Source: Metridium senile (taxonomy: Eukaryota; Cnidaria; Anthozoa; Actiniaria; Metridiidae). Taken from it: a stretch of 64,000 bases of DNA. Below are positions 39,864 to 54,441 of this stretch, in pieces. A program made the translations under genes and the position numbers. Numbering within the stretch: the first letter of the stretch is position 1; every line of letters begins with the position of its first letter. The DNA is taken from NCBI GenBank assembly GCA_949775045.1, contig OX459108.1:5645961-5709960 (forward strand), written 5' to 3'. The notes beneath the pieces are model-generated. The model was not told where the DNA came from. It saw only the letters and a list, made by a program, of their open reading frames with translations, and ran no database searches.

Positions 39864-42387
39864 AGAATGCCTTATTGACTACCATAGGGGTCTCTAAAAG
39901 TCGTTAAAAAAAATCGGGGTTTTCGACTCAAACTGATCGCTAGGACCATGAGAACAATGTCTAGAAATATCTAAGCTTTCTGATAAAACTGAAATATTCT
40001 ATTTAGGAAAAACTACAAAATCTTACCCAGAATGCCTTATAGACTACCATAGGGGTCTCTAAAAGTCGTTAAAAAAAATCGGGGTTTTCGACTCAAACTG
40101 ATCGCTTAGACCCCGAGAACAATGTCTAGAAATATCTAAGCTTTTTGATAAAACCGAAAAATTCTATTTAGGAAAAACTACAAAATCACACCCAGAATGC
40201 CTTATGGCCTTTGGGATTTGCTAAAAATGTGTCAAAAAAATCGGGGATTTCGACTCAAACTGATCGCTAGGACCCCGAGAACAATGTCTAGAAATATCTA
40301 AGCTTGCTGATAAAACCGAAAAATTCTATTTAGCAAAAACTACAAAATCATACCCAGAATGCCTTATTGCCATTGGGATTTGCTAAAAATGTGTCAAAAC
40401 AATCGGGGTTTCAACTCAAACTGATCGCTAGGACCCCGAGAACAATGTCTAGAAATATCTAAGCTTTCTTGTATAACCGAAAAATTCTATTTAGGAAAAA
40501 CTACAAAAACCTTACCCAGAATGCTCTATAGACTAACATAGGGGTTTCTTAAAGTCGTTAAAAAAAATCGGGGTTTTCGACTCAAACTGATCGCTTAGAC
40601 CCTGAGAACAATGTCTAGAAATATCTAAGCTTTCTGATAAAACCGAAATATTCTATTTAGGAAAAACTACAAAATCATACCCAGAATGCCTTATAGACTA
40701 CCATAGGGGTCTCTAAAAGTCGTTAAAAAAAATCGGGGTTTTCGACTCAAACTGATCGCTAGGACCATGAGAACAATGTCTAGAAATATCTAAGCTTTCT
40801 GATAAAACCGAAATATTCTATTTAGGAAAAACTACAAAATCACACCCAGAATGCCTTATGGCCTTTGGGATTTGCTAAAAATGTGTCAAAACAATCGGGG
40901 TTTTCGACTCAAACTGATCGCTAGGACCATGAGAACAATGTCTAGAAATATCTAAGCTTTCTGATAAAATCGAATTATTCTATTTAGGAAAAACTACAAA
41001 ATCTTACCAAGAATGCCTTATGCCCTTTGGGATTTGCTAAAAATGTGTCAAAAAGATCGGGGTTTTCGGCACAAAATTTTCGCTTAGTCCCTGTTAGTAA
41101 TGTCTGAGAATATTAGAGCATTCTGATAAATGCCCAAGATTTTATTTAGAAAAAACTACAAAATCCTACCCAGAATGCAATATGCCCTATAGGGTGATGT
41201 GAAAATGTGTCAAAAAGATCGGGGTTTTCGGCACAAAATTTTGGCCTAGTCCCTGTTAGTAATGTCTGAGAATATTAGAGCATTCTGATAAATGCCCAAG
41301 ATTTTATTTAGAAAAAACTACAAAATCCTACCCAGAATGCAATATGCCCTATAGGGTGATGTGAAAATCTGTCAAAAAGATCGGGGTTTTCGGCACAAAA
41401 TTTTCGCCTAGTCCCTGTTAGTAATGTCTGAGAATATTAGAGCATTCTGATAAATGCCCAAGATTTTATTTAGAAAAAAATACAAAATCCTACCCAGAAT
41501 GCAATATGCCCTATAGGGTGATGTGAAAATGTGTCAAAAAGATCGGGGTTTTATGCACAAAATTTTGGCCTAGTCCCTGTTAGTAATGTCTGAGAATATT
41601 AGAGCATTCTGATAAATGCCCAAGATTTTATTTAGAAAAAACTACAAAATCCTACCCAGAATGCAATATGCCCTATAGAGTGATGTGAAAATGTGTCAAA
41701 AAGATCGGGGTTTTCGGCACAAAATTTTCGCCTAGTCCCTGTTAGTAATGTCTGAGAATACTAGAGCATTCTGATAAATGCCTAAGATTTTATTTAGAAA
41801 AAGCTACAAAATCCTACCCAGAATGCAATATGCCCTATAGGGTGATGTGAAAATGTGTCAAAAAGATCGAGGTTTTCGGCACAAAATTTTTGCTTAGTCC
41901 CTGTTAGTAATGTCTGAGAATATTAGAGCATTCTGATAAATGCCCAAGATTTTATTTAGAAAAAGCTACAAAATCCTACCCAGAATGCAATATGCCCTAT
42001 AGGGTGATGTGAAAATGTGTCAAAAAGATCGGGGTTTTCGGCACAAAATTTTTGCCTAGTCCCTGTTAGTAATGTCTGAGAATATTAGAGCATTCTGATA
42101 AATGCCCAAGATTTTATTTAGAAAAAACTACAAAATCCTACCCAGAATGCAATATGCCCTATAGGGTGATGTGAAAATGTGTCAAAAAGATCGGGGTTTT
42201 CGGCACAAAATTTTGGCCTAGTCCCTGTTAGTAATGTCTGAGAATATTAGAGCATTCTGATAAATGCCCAAGATTTTATTTAGAGAAAACTACAAAATCC
42301 TACCCAGAATGCAATATGCCCTATAGGGTGATGTGAAAATGTGTCAAAAAGATCGGGGTTTTCGGCTCAAAATTTTCGCCTAGTCCC
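39864..42387 (+). repeat. Higher-order unit 15: canonical-length B block with converted b3 + 8 A monomers
   Basis: The B block is 39864-41054 (1,191 bp). Monomer b3 has b7-like cacacccagaatgccttatgg in place of catacctaaaatgcc, a patch best explained by conversion from b7. The A run is 41055-42387 (37 + 8x162 bp) with private aaaatctgtcaaa (near 41368) and gttttatgcacaaa (near 41551). Unit 17 matches it in length and in these markers. Confidence 0.9.
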
Positions 42388-44914
42388 AGAATGCCTTATT
42401 GACTACCATAGGGGTCTCTAAAAGTCGTTAAAAAAAAATCGGGGTTTTCGACTCAAACTGATCGCTTACACCCCGAGAACAATGTCTAGAAATATCTAAG
42501 CTTTCTGATAAAACCGAAAAATTCTATTTAGGAAAAACTACAAAATCATACCTAAAATGCCTTATAGCCTTTAGGATTTGCTAAAAATGTGTCAAAAAAA
42601 TCGGGGATTTCGACTCAAACTGATCGCTAGGACCCCGAGAACAATGTCTAGAAATATCTAAGCTTGCTGATAAAACCGAAAAATTCTATTTAGCAAAAAC
42701 TACAAAATCATACCCAGAATGCCTTATTGCCATTGGGATTTGCTAAAAATGTGTCAAAACAATCGGGGTTTCAACTCAAACTGATCGCTAGGACCCCGAG
42801 AACAATGTCTAGAAATATCTAAGCTTTCTTGTATAACCGAAAAATTCTATTTAGGAAAAACTACAAAATCATACCCAGAATGCCTTATTGCCATTGGGAT
42901 TTGCTAAAAATGTGTCAAAACAATCGGGGTTTCAACTCAAACTGATCGCTAGGACCCCGAGAACAATGTCTAGAAATATCTAAGCTTTCTTGTATAACCG
43001 AAAAATTCTATTTAGGAAAAACTACAAAAACCTTACCCAGAATGCTCTATAGACTAACATAGGGGTTTCTTAAAGTCGTTAAAAAAAATCGGGGTTTTCG
43101 ACTCAAACTGATCGCTTAGACCCTGAGAACAATGTCTAGAAATATCTAAGCTTTCTGATAAAACCGAAATATTCTATTTAGGAAAAACTACAAAATCATA
43201 CCCAGAATGCCTTATAGACTACCATAGGGGTCTCTAAAAGTCGTTAAAAAAAATCGGGGTTTTCGACTCAAACTGATCGCTAGGACCATGAGAACAATGT
43301 CTAGAAATATCTAAGCTTTCTGATAAAACCGAAAAATTCTATTTAGGAAAAACTACAAAATCACACCCAGAATGCCTTATGGCCTTTGGGATTTGCTAAA
43401 AATGTGTCAAAAAAATCGGGGATTTCGACTCAAACTGATCGCTAGGACCCCGAGAACAATGTCTAGAAATATCTAAGCTTGCTGATAAAACCGAAAAATT
43501 CTATTTAGCAAAAACTACAAAATCATACCCAGAATGCCTTATTGCCATTGGGATTTGCTAAAAATGTGTCAAAACAATCGGGGTTTCAACTCAAACTGAT
43601 CGCTAGGACCCCGAGAACAATGTCTAGAAATATCTAAGCTTTCTTGTATAACCGAAAAATTCTATTTAGGAAAAACTACAAAAACCTTACCCAGAATGCT
43701 CTATAGACTAACATAGGGGTTTCTTAAAGTCGTTAAAAAAAATCGGGGTTTTCGACTCAAACTGATCGCTTAGACCCTGAGAACAATGTCTAGAAATATC
43801 TAAGCTTTCTGATAAAACCGAAATATTCTATTTAGGAAAAACTACAAAATCATACCCAGAATGCCTTATAGACTACCATAGGGGTCTCTAAAAGTCGTTA
43901 AAAAAAATCGGGGTTTTCGACTCAAACTGATCGCTAGGACCATGAGAACAATGTCTAGAAATATCTAAGCTTTCTGATAAAACCGAAATATTCTATTTAG
44001 GAAAAACTACAAAATCACACCCAGAATGCCTTATGGCCTTTGGGATTTGCTAAAAATGTGTCAAAACAATCGGGGTTTTCGACTCAAACTGATCGCTAGG
44101 ACCATGAGAACAATGTCTAGAAATATCTAAGCTTTCTGATAAAATCGAATTATTCTATTTAGGAAAAACTACAAAATCTTACCAAGAATGCCTTATGCCC
44201 TTTGGGATTTGCTAAAAATGTGTCAAAAAGATCGGGGTTTTCGGCACAAAATTTTCGCCTAGTCCCTGTTAGTAATGTCTGAGAATATTAGAGCATTCTG
44301 ATAAATGCCCAAGATTTTATTTAGAAAAAAATACAAAATCCTACCCAGAATGCAATATGCCCTATAGGGTGATGTGAAAATGTGTCAAAAAGATCGGGGT
44401 TTTCGGCACAAAATTTTGGCCTAGTCCCTGTTAGTAATGTCTGAGAATATTAGAGCATTCTGATAAATGCCCAAGATTTTATTTAGAAAAAGCTACAAAA
44501 TCCTACCCAGATTGCAATATGCCCTATAGGGTGATGTGAAAATGTGTCAAAAAGATCGGGGTTTTAGGTAAAAAATTTTGGCCTAGTCCCTGTTAGTAAT
44601 GTCTGAGAATACTAGAGCATTCTGATAAATGCCCAAGATTTTATTTAGAAAAAGCTACAAAATCCTACCCAGAATGCAATATGCCCTATAGGGTGATGTG
44701 AAAATGTGTCAAACAGATCGGGGTTTTCGGCACAAAATTTTCGCCTAGTCCCTGTTAGTAATGTCTGAGAATATTAGAGCATTCTGATAAATGCCCAAGA
44801 TTTTATTTAGAAAAAACTACAAAATCCTACCCAGAATGCAATATGCCCTATAGGGTGATGTGACAATGTGTCAAAAAGATCGGGGTTTTCGGCTCAAAAT
44901 TTTCGCCTAGTCCC
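42388..44914 (+). repeat. Higher-order unit 16: expanded 12-monomer B block + 4 A monomers
   Basis: The B block is 42388-44229 (1,842 bp). It has fused b1/b2 with cgcttacaccccg and one extra A in the aaaaaaaaatcgg run. It then runs through b3, b4, a b5/b4 hybrid, b5 and b6, and re-enters at b3/b7-type sequence near 43340 to repeat b4 to b8. The A run is 44230-44914 (37 + 4x162 bp). Confidence 0.88.
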
Positions 44915-47438
44915 AGAATGCCTTATTGACTACCATAGGGGTCTCTAAAAGTCGTTAAAAAAAATCGGGGTTTTCGACTCAAACTGATCGCTAGGACCAT
45001 GAGAACAATGTCTAGAAATATCTAAGCTTTCTGATAAAACTGAAATATTCTATTTAGGAAAAACTACAAAATCTTACCCAGAATGCCTTATAGACTACCA
45101 TAGGGGTCTCTAAAAGTCGTTAAAAAAAATCGGGGTTTTCGACTCAAACTGATCGCTTAGACCCCGAGAACAATGTCTAGAAATATCTAAGCTTTTTGAT
45201 AAAACCGAAAAATTCTATTTAGGAAAAACTACAAAATCACACCCAGAATGCCTTATGGCCTTTGGGATTTGCTAAAAATGTGTCAAAAAAATCGGGGATT
45301 TCGACTCAAACTGATCGCTAGGACCCCGAGAACAATGTCTAGAAATATCTAAGCTTGCTGATAAAACCGAAAAATTCTATTTAGCAAAAACTACAAAATC
45401 ATACCCAGAATGCCTTATTGCCATTGGGATTTGCTAAAAATGTGTCAAAACAATCGGGGTTTCAACTCAAACTGATCGCTAGGACCCCGAGAACAATGTC
45501 TAGAAATATCTAAGCTTTCTTGTATAACCGAAAAATTCTATTTAGGAAAAACTACAAAAACCTTACCCAGAATGCTCTATAGACTAACATAGGGGTTTCT
45601 TAAAGTCGTTAAAAAAAATCGGGGTTTTCGACTCAAACTGATCGCTTAGACCCTGAGAACAATGTCTAGAAATATCTAAGCTTTCTGATAAAACCGAAAT
45701 ATTCTATTTAGGAAAAACTACAAAATCATACCCAGAATGCCTTATAGACTACCATAGGGGTCTCTAAAAGTCGTTAAAAAAAATCGGGGTTTTCGACTCA
45801 AACTGATCGCTAGGACCATGAGAACAATGTCTAGAAATATCTAAGCTTTCTGATAAAACCGAAATATTCTATTTAGGAAAAACTACAAAATCACACCCAG
45901 AATGCCTTATGGCCTTTGGGATTTGCTAAAAATGTGTCAAAACAATCGGGGTTTTCGACTCAAACTGATCGCTAGGACCATGAGAACAATGTCTAGAAAT
46001 ATCTAAGCTTTCTGATAAAATCGAATTATTCTATTTAGGAAAAACTACAAAATCTTACCAAGAATGCCTTATGCCCTTTGGGATTTGCTAAAAATGTGTC
46101 AAAAAGATCGGGGTTTTCGGCACAAAATTTTCGCTTAGTCCCTGTTAGTAATGTCTGAGAATATTAGAGCATTCTGATAAATGCCCAAGATTTTATTTAG
46201 AAAAAACTACAAAATCCTACCCAGAATGCAATATGCCCTATAGGGTGATGTGAAAATGTGTCAAAAAGATCGGGGTTTTCGGCACAAAATTTTGGCCTAG
46301 TCCCTGTTAGTAATGTCTGAGAATATTAGAGCATTCTGATAAATGCCCAAGATTTTATTTAGAAAAAACTACAAAATCCTACCCAGAATGCAATATGCCC
46401 TATAGGGTGATGTGAAAATCTGTCAAAAAGATCGGGGTTTTCGGCACAAAATTTTCGCCTAGTCCCTGTTAGTAATGTCTGAGAATATTAGAGCATTCTG
46501 ATAAATGCCCAAGATTTTATTTAGAAAAAAATACAAAATCCTACCCAGAATGCAATATGCCCTATAGGGTGATGTGAAAATGTGTCAAAAAGATCGGGGT
46601 TTTATGCACAAAATTTTGGCCTAGTCCCTGTTAGTAATGTCTGAGAATATTAGAGCATTCTGATAAATGCCCAAGATTTTATTTAGAAAAAACTACAAAA
46701 TCCTACCCAGAATGCAATATGCCCTATAGAGTGATGTGAAAATGTGTCAAAAAGATCGGGGTTTTCGGCACAAAATTTTCGCCTAGTCCCTGTTAGTAAT
46801 GTCTGAGAATACTAGAGCATTCTGATAAATGCCTAAGATTTTATTTAGAAAAAGCTACAAAATCCTACCCAGAATGCAATATGCCCTATAGGGTGATGTG
46901 AAAATGTGTCAAAAAGATCGAGGTTTTCGGCACAAAATTTTTGCTTAGTCCCTGTTAGTAATGTCTGAGAATATTAGAGCATTCTGATAAATGCCCAAGA
47001 TTTTATTTAGAAAAAGCTACAAAATCCTACCCAGAATGCAATATGCCCTATAGGGTGATGTGAAAATGTGTCAAAAAGATCGGGGTTTTCGGCACAAAAT
47101 TTTTGCCTAGTCCCTGTTAGTAATGTCTGAGAATATTAGAGCATTCTGATAAATGCCCAAGATTTTATTTAGAAAAAACTACAAAATCCTACCCAGAATG
47201 CAATATGCCCTATAGGGTGATGTGAAAATGTGTCAAAAAGATCGGGGTTTTCGGCACAAAATTTTGGCCTAGTCCCTGTTAGTAATGTCTGAGAATATTA
47301 GAGCATTCTGATAAATGCCCAAGATTTTATTTAGAGAAAACTACAAAATCCTACCCAGAATGCAATATGCCCTATAGGGTGATGTGAAAATGTGTCAAAA
47401 AGATCGGGGTTTTCGGCTCAAAATTTTCGCCTAGTCCC
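44915..47438 (+). repeat. Higher-order unit 17: near-copy of unit 15
   Basis: The B block is 44915-46105 and the A run 46106-47438. Start, end and private markers lie 5,051 bp after those of unit 15 (aaaatctgtcaaa near 46418, gttttatgcacaaa near 46602, converted b3). Confidence 0.92.
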
Positions 47439-50400
47439 AGAATGCCTTATTGACTACCATAGGGGTCTCTAAAAGTCGTTAAAAAAAAATCGGGGTTTTC
47501 GACTCAAACTGATCGCTTACACCCCGAGAACAATGTCTAGAAATATCTAAGCTTTCTGATAAAACCGAAAAATTCTATTTAGGAAAAACTACAAAATCAT
47601 ACCTAAAATGCCTTATAGCCTTTAGGATTTGCTAAAAATGTGTCAAAAAAATCGGGGATTTCGACTCAAACTGATCGCTAGGACCCCGAGAACAATGTCT
47701 AGAAATATCTAAGCTTGCTGATAAAACCGAAAAATTCTATTTAGCAAAAACTACAAAATCATACCCAGAATGCCTTATTGCCATTGGGATTTGCTAAAAA
47801 TGTGTCAAAACAATCGGGGTTTCAACTCAAACTGATCGCTAGGACCCCGAGAACAATGTCTAGAAATATCTAAGCTTTCTTGTATAACCGAAAAATTCTA
47901 TTTAGGAAAAACTACAAAATCATACCCAGAATGCCTTATTGCCATTGGGATTTGCTAAAAATGTGTCAAAACAATCGGGGTTTCAACTCAAACTGATCGC
48001 TAGGACCCCGAGAACAATGTCTAGAAATATCTAAGCTTTCTTGTATAACCGAAAAATTCTATTTAGGAAAAACTACAAAAACCTTACCCAGAATGCTCTA
48101 TAGACTAACATAGGGGTTTCTTAAAGTCGTTAAAAAAAATCGGGGTTTTCGACTCAAACTGATCGCTTAGACCCTGAGAACAATGTCTAGAAATATCTAA
48201 GCTTTCTGATAAAACCGAAATATTCTATTTAGGAAAAACTACAAAATCATACCCAGAATGCCTTATAGACTACCATAGGGGTCTCTAAAAGTCGTTAAAA
48301 AAAATCGGGGTTTTCGACTCAAACTGATCGCTAGGACCATGAGAACAATGTCTAGAAATATCTAAGCTTTCTGATAAAACCGAAAAATTCTATTTAGGAA
48401 AAACTACAAAATCACACCCAGAATGCCTTATGGCCTTTGGGATTTGCTAAAAATGTGTCAAAAAAATCGGGGATTTCGACTCAAACTGATCGCTAGGACC
48501 CCGAGAACAATGTCTAGAAATATCTAAGCTTGCTGATAAAACCGAAAAATTCTATTTAGCAAAAACTACAAAATCATACCCAGAATGCCTTATTGCCATT
48601 GGGATTTGCTAAAAATGTGTCAAAACAATCGGGGTTTCAACTCAAACTGATCGCTAGGACCCCGAGAACAATGTCTAGAAATATCTAAGCTTTCTTGTAT
48701 AACCGAAAAATTCTATTTAGGAAAAACTACAAAAACCTTACCCAGAATGCTCTATAGACTAACATAGGGGTTTCTTAAAGTCGTTAAAAAAAATCGGGGT
48801 TTTCGACTCAAACTGATCGCTTAGACCCTGAGAACAATGTCTAGAAATATCTAAGCTTTCTGATAAAACCGAAATATTCTATTTAGGAAAAACTACAAAA
48901 TCATACCCAGAATGCCTTATAGACTACCATAGGGGTCTCTAAAAGTCGTTAAAAAAAATCGGGGTTTTCGACTCAAACTGATCGCTAGGACCATGAGAAC
49001 AATGTCTAGAAATATCTAAGCTTTCTGATAAAACCGAAATATTCTATTTAGGAAAAACTACAAAATCACACCCAGAATGCCTTATGGCCTTTGGGATTTG
49101 CTAAAAATGTGTCAAAACAATCGGGGTTTTCGACTCAAACTGATCGCTAGGACCATGAGAACAATGTCTAGAAATATCTAAGCTTTCTGATAAAATCGAA
49201 TTATTCTATTTAGGAAAAACTACAAAATCTTACCAAGAATGCCTTATGCCCTTTGGGATTTGCTAAAAATGTGTCAAAAAGATCGGGGTTTTCGGCACAA
49301 AATTTTCGCCTAGTCCCTGTTAGTAATGTCTGAGAATATTAGAGCATTCTGATAAATGCCCAAGATTTTATTTAGAAAAAAATACAAAATCCTACCCAGA
49401 ATGCAATATGCCCTATAGGGTGATGTGAAAATGTGTCAAAAAGATCGGGGTTTTCGGCACAAAATTTTGGCCTAGTCCCTGTTAGTAATGTCTGAGAATA
49501 CTAGAGCATTCTGATAAATGCCCAAGATTTTATTTAGAAAAAAATACAAAATCCTACCCAGAATGCAATATGCCCTATAGGGTGATGTGAAAATGTGTCA
49601 AAAAGATCGGGGTTTTCGGCACAAAATTTTCGCCTAGTCCCTGTTAGTAATGTCTGAGAATATTAGAGCATTCTGATAAATGCCCAAGATTTTATTTAGA
49701 AAAAACTACAAAATCCTACCCAGAATGCAATATGCCCTATAGGGTGATGTGAAAATGTGTCAAAAAGATCGGGATTTTCGGCACAAAATTTTCACCTAGT
49801 CCCTGTTAGTAATGTCTGAGAATATTAGAGCATTCTGATAAATGCCCAAGATTTTATTTAGAAAAAGCTACAAAATCCTACCCAGAATGCAATATGCCCT
49901 ATAGGGTGATGTGAAAATGTGTGAAAAAGATCGGGGTTTTCGGCACAAAATTTTCGCCTAGTCCCTGTTAGTAATGTCTGAGAATACTAGAGCATTCTGA
50001 TAAATGCCTAAGATTTTATTTAGAAAAAGCTACAAAATCCTACCCAGAATGCAATATGCCCTATAGGGTGATGTGAAAATGTGTCAAAAAGATCGAGGTT
50101 TTCGGCACAAAATTTTTGCTTAGTCCCTGTTAGTAATGTCTGAGAATATTAGAGCATTCTGATAAATGCCCAAGATTTTATTTAGAAAAAGCTACAAAAT
50201 CCTACCCAGAATGCAATATGCCCTATAGGGTGATGTGAAAATGTGTCAAAAAGATCGGGGTTTTCGGCACAAAATTTTGGCCTAGTCCCTGTTAGTAATG
50301 TCTGAGAATATTAGAGCATTCTGATAAATGCCCAAGATTTTATTTAGAAAAAAATACAAAATCCTACCCAGAATGCAATATGCCCTATAGGGTGATGTGA

Positions 50401-51910
50401 AAATGTGTCAAAAAGATCGGGGTTTTATGCACAAAATTTTCGCCTAGTCCCTGTTAGTAATGTCTGAGAATATTAGAGCATTCTGATAAATGCCCAAGAT
50501 TTTATTTAGAAAAAAATACAAAATCCTACCCAGAATGCAATATGCCCTATAGGGTGATGTGAAAATGTGTCAAAAAGATCGGGGTTTTCGGCACAAAATT
50601 TTCGCCTAGTCCCTGTTAGTAATGTCTGAGAATACTAGAGCATTCTGATAAATGCCCAAGATTTTATTTAGAAAAAGCTACAAAATCCTACCCAGAATGC
50701 AATATGCCCTATAGAGTGATGTGAAAATGTGTCAAAAAGATTGGGATTTTCGGCACAAAATTTTGGCCTAGTCCCTGTTAGTAATGTCTGAGAATATTAG
50801 AGCATTCTGATAAATGCCCAAGATTTTATTTAGAAAAAGCTACAAAATCCTACCCAGAATGCAATATGCCCTATAGGGTGATGTGAAAATGTGTCAAAAA
50901 GATCGGGGTTTTCGGCACAAAATTTTGGCCTAGTCCCTGTTAGTAATGTCTGAGAATATTAGAGCATTCTGATAAATGCCCAAGATTTTATTTAGAAAAA
51001 AACTACAAAATCCTACCCAGAATGCAATATGCCCTATAGGGTGATGTGAAAATGTGTCAAAAAGATCGGGGTTTTCGGCACAAAATTTTGGCCTAGTCCC
51101 TGTTAGTAATGTCTGAGAATATTAGAGCATTCTGATAAATGCCCAAGATTTTATTTAGAAAAAACTACAAAATCCTACCCAGAATGCAATATGCCCTATA
51201 GGGTGATGTGAAAATGTGTCAAAAAGATCGGGGTTTTCGGCACAAAATTTTCGCCTAGTCCCTGTTAGTAATGTCTGAGAATACTAGAGCATTCTGATAA
51301 ATGCCTAAGATTTTATTTAGAAAAAGCTACAAAATCCTACCCAGAATGCAATATGCCCTATAGGGTGATGTGAAAATGTGTCAAAAAGATCGAGGTTTTC
51401 GGCACAAAATTTTTGCTTAGTCCCTGTTAGTAATGTCTGAGAATATTAGAGCATTCTGATAAATGCCCAAGATTTTATTTAGAAAAAGCTACAAAATCCT
51501 ACCCAGAATGCAATATGCCCTATAGGGTGATGTGAAAATGTGTCAAAAAGATCGGGGTTTTCGGCACAAACTTTTTGCCTAGTCCCTGTTAGTAATGTCT
51601 GAGAATATTAGAGCATTCTGATAAATGCCCAAGATTTTATTTAGAAAAAACTACAAAATCCTACCCAGAATGCAATATGCCCTATAGGGTGATGTGAAAA
51701 TGTGTCAAAAAGATCGGGGTTTTCGGCACAAAATTTTGGCCTAGTCCCTGTTAGTAATGTCTGAGAATATTAGAGCATTCTGATAAATGCCCAAGATTTT
51801 ATTTAGAGAAAACTACAAAATCCTACCCAGAATGCAATATGCCCTATAGGGTGATGTGAAAATGTGTCAAAAAGATCGGGGTTTTCGGCTCAAAATTTTC
51901 GCCTAGTCCC
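47439..51910 (+). repeat. Higher-order unit 18: copy of the unit 16 B block + 16 A monomers
   Basis: The B block is 47439-49280, the same length and rearrangement as unit 16. The A run is 49281-51910, about 16 copies (37 + 16x162 + 1 bp), so the 5,051-bp duplication ends early in this A run. Private changes include ttttcacctagt (near 49791), gtgtgaaaaagat (near 49920) and acaaactttttgcc (near 51570). Confidence 0.9.
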
Positions 51911-54441
51911 AGAATGCCTTATTGACTACCATAGGGGTCTCTAAAAGTCGTTAAAAAAAAATCGGGGTTTTCGACTCAAACTGATCGCTTACACCCCGAG
52001 AACAATGTCTAGAAATATCTAAGCTTTCTGATAAAACCGAAAAATTCTATTTAGGAAAAACTACAAAATCATACCTAAAATGCCTTATAGCCTTTAGGAT
52101 TTGCTAAAAATGTGTCAAAAAAATCGGGGATTTCGACTCAAACTGATCGCTAGGACCCCGAGAACAATGTCTAGAAATATCTAAGCTTGCTGATAAAACC
52201 GAAAAATTCTATTTAGCAAAAACTACAAAATCATACCCAGAATGCCTTATTGCCATTGGGATTTGCTAAAAATGTGTCAAAACAATCGGGGTTTCAACTC
52301 AAACTGATCGCTAGGACCCCGAGAACAATGTCTAGAAATATCTAAGCTTTCTTGTATAACCGAAAAATTCTATTTAGGAAAAACTACAAAAACCTTACCC
52401 AGAATGCTCTATAGACTAACATAGGGGTTTCTTAAAGTCGTTAAAAAAAATCGGGGTTTTCGACTCAAACTGATCGCTTAGACCCTGAGAACAATGTCTA
52501 GAAATATCTAAGCTTTCTGATAAAACCGAAATATTCTATTTAGGAAAAACTACAAAATCATACCCAGAATGCCTTATAGACTACCATAGGGGTCTCTAAA
52601 AGTCGTTAAAAAAAATCGGGGTTTTCGACTCAAACTGATCGCTAGGACCATGAGAACAATGTCTAGAAATATCTAAGCTTTCTGATAAAACCGAAATATT
52701 CTATTTAGGAAAAACTACAAAATCACACCCAGAATGCCTTATGGCCTTTGGGATTTGCTAAAAATGTGTCAAAAAAATCGGGGATTTCGACTCAAACTGA
52801 TCGCTAGGACCCCGAGAACAATGTCTAGAAATATCTAAGCTTGCTGATAAAACCGAAAAATTCTATTTAGCAAAAACTACAAAATCATACCCAGAATGCC
52901 TTATTGCCATTGGGATTTGCTAAAAATGTGTCAAAACAATCGGGGTTTCAACTCAAACTGATCGCTAGGACCCCGAGAACAATGTCTAGAAATATCTAAG
53001 CTTTCTTGTATAACCGAACAATTCTATTTAGGAAAAACTACAAAAACCTTACCCAGAATGCTCTATAGACTAACATAGGGGTTTCTTAAAGTCGTTAAAA
53101 AAAATCGGGGTTTTCGACTCAAACTGATCGCTTAGACCCTGAGAACAATGTCTAGAAATATCTAAGCTTTCTGATAAAACCGAAATATTCTATTTAGGAA
53201 AAACTACAAAATCATACCCAGAATGCCTTATAGACTACCATAGGGGTCTCTAAAAGTCGTTAAAAAAAATCGGGGTTTTCGACTCAAACTGATCGCTAGG
53301 ACCATGAGAACAATGTCTAGAAATATCTAAGCTTTCTGATAAAACCGAAATATTCTATTTAGGAAAAACTACAAAATCATACCCAGAATGCCTTATAGAC
53401 TACCATAGGGGTCTCTAAAAGTCGTTAAAAAAAATCGGGGTTTTCGACTCAAACTGATCGCTAGGACCATGAGAACAATGTCTAGAAATATCTAAGCTTT
53501 CTGATAAAACCGAAATATTCTATTTAGGAAAAACTACAAAATCACACCCAGAATGCCTTATGGCCTTTGGGATTTGCTAAAAATGTGTCAAAACAATCGG
53601 GGTTTTCGACTCAAACTGATCGCTAGGACCATGAGAACAATGTCTAGAAATATCTAAGCTTTCTGATAAAATCGAATTATTCTATTTAGGAAAAACTACA
53701 AAATCTTACCAAGAATGCCTTATGCCCTTTGGGATTTGCTAAAAATGTGTCAAAAAGATCGGGGTTTTCGGCACAAAATTTTCGCTTAGTCCCTGTTAGT
53801 AATGTCTGAGAATATTAGAGCATTCTGATAAATGCCCAAGATTTTATTTAGAAAAAACTACAAAATCCTACCCAGAATGCAATATGCCCTATAGGGTGAT
53901 GTGAAAATGTGTCAAAAAGATCGAGGTTTTCGGCACAAAATTTTTGCTTAGTCCCTGTTAGTAATGTCTGAGAATATTAGAGCATTCTGATAAATGCCCA
54001 AGATTTTATTTAGAAAAAGCTACAAAATCCTACCCAGAATGCAATATGCCCTATAGGGTGATGTGAAAATGTGTCAAAAAGATCGGGGTTTTCGGCACAA
54101 AATTTTTGCCTAGTCCCTGTTAGTAATGTCTGAGAATATTAGAGCATTCTGATAAATGCCCAAGATTTTATTTAGAAAAAACTACAAAATCCTACCCAGA
54201 ATGCAATATGCCCTATAGGGTGATGTGAAAATGTGTCAAAAAGATCGGGGTTTTCGGCACAAAATTTTGGCCTAGTCCCTGTTAGTAATGTCTGAGAATA
54301 TTAGAGCATTCTGATAAATGCCCAAGATTTTATTTAGAGAAAACTACAAAATCCTACCCAGAATGCAATATGCCCTATAGGGTGATGTGAAAATGTGTCA
54401 AAAAGATCGGGGTTTTCGGCTCAAAATTTTCGCCTAGTCCC
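51911..54441 (+). repeat. Higher-order unit 19: expanded B block + 4 A monomers
   Basis: The B block is 51911-53757. It shares the cgcttacaccccg b1/b2 fusion with units 16 and 18 but has a different internal reiteration: b7 switches to b3-type ending near 52770, then b4 to b6, with b6 repeated near 53385. A private ccgaacaattc occurs near 53016. The A run is about 53758-54441. Confidence 0.88.
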
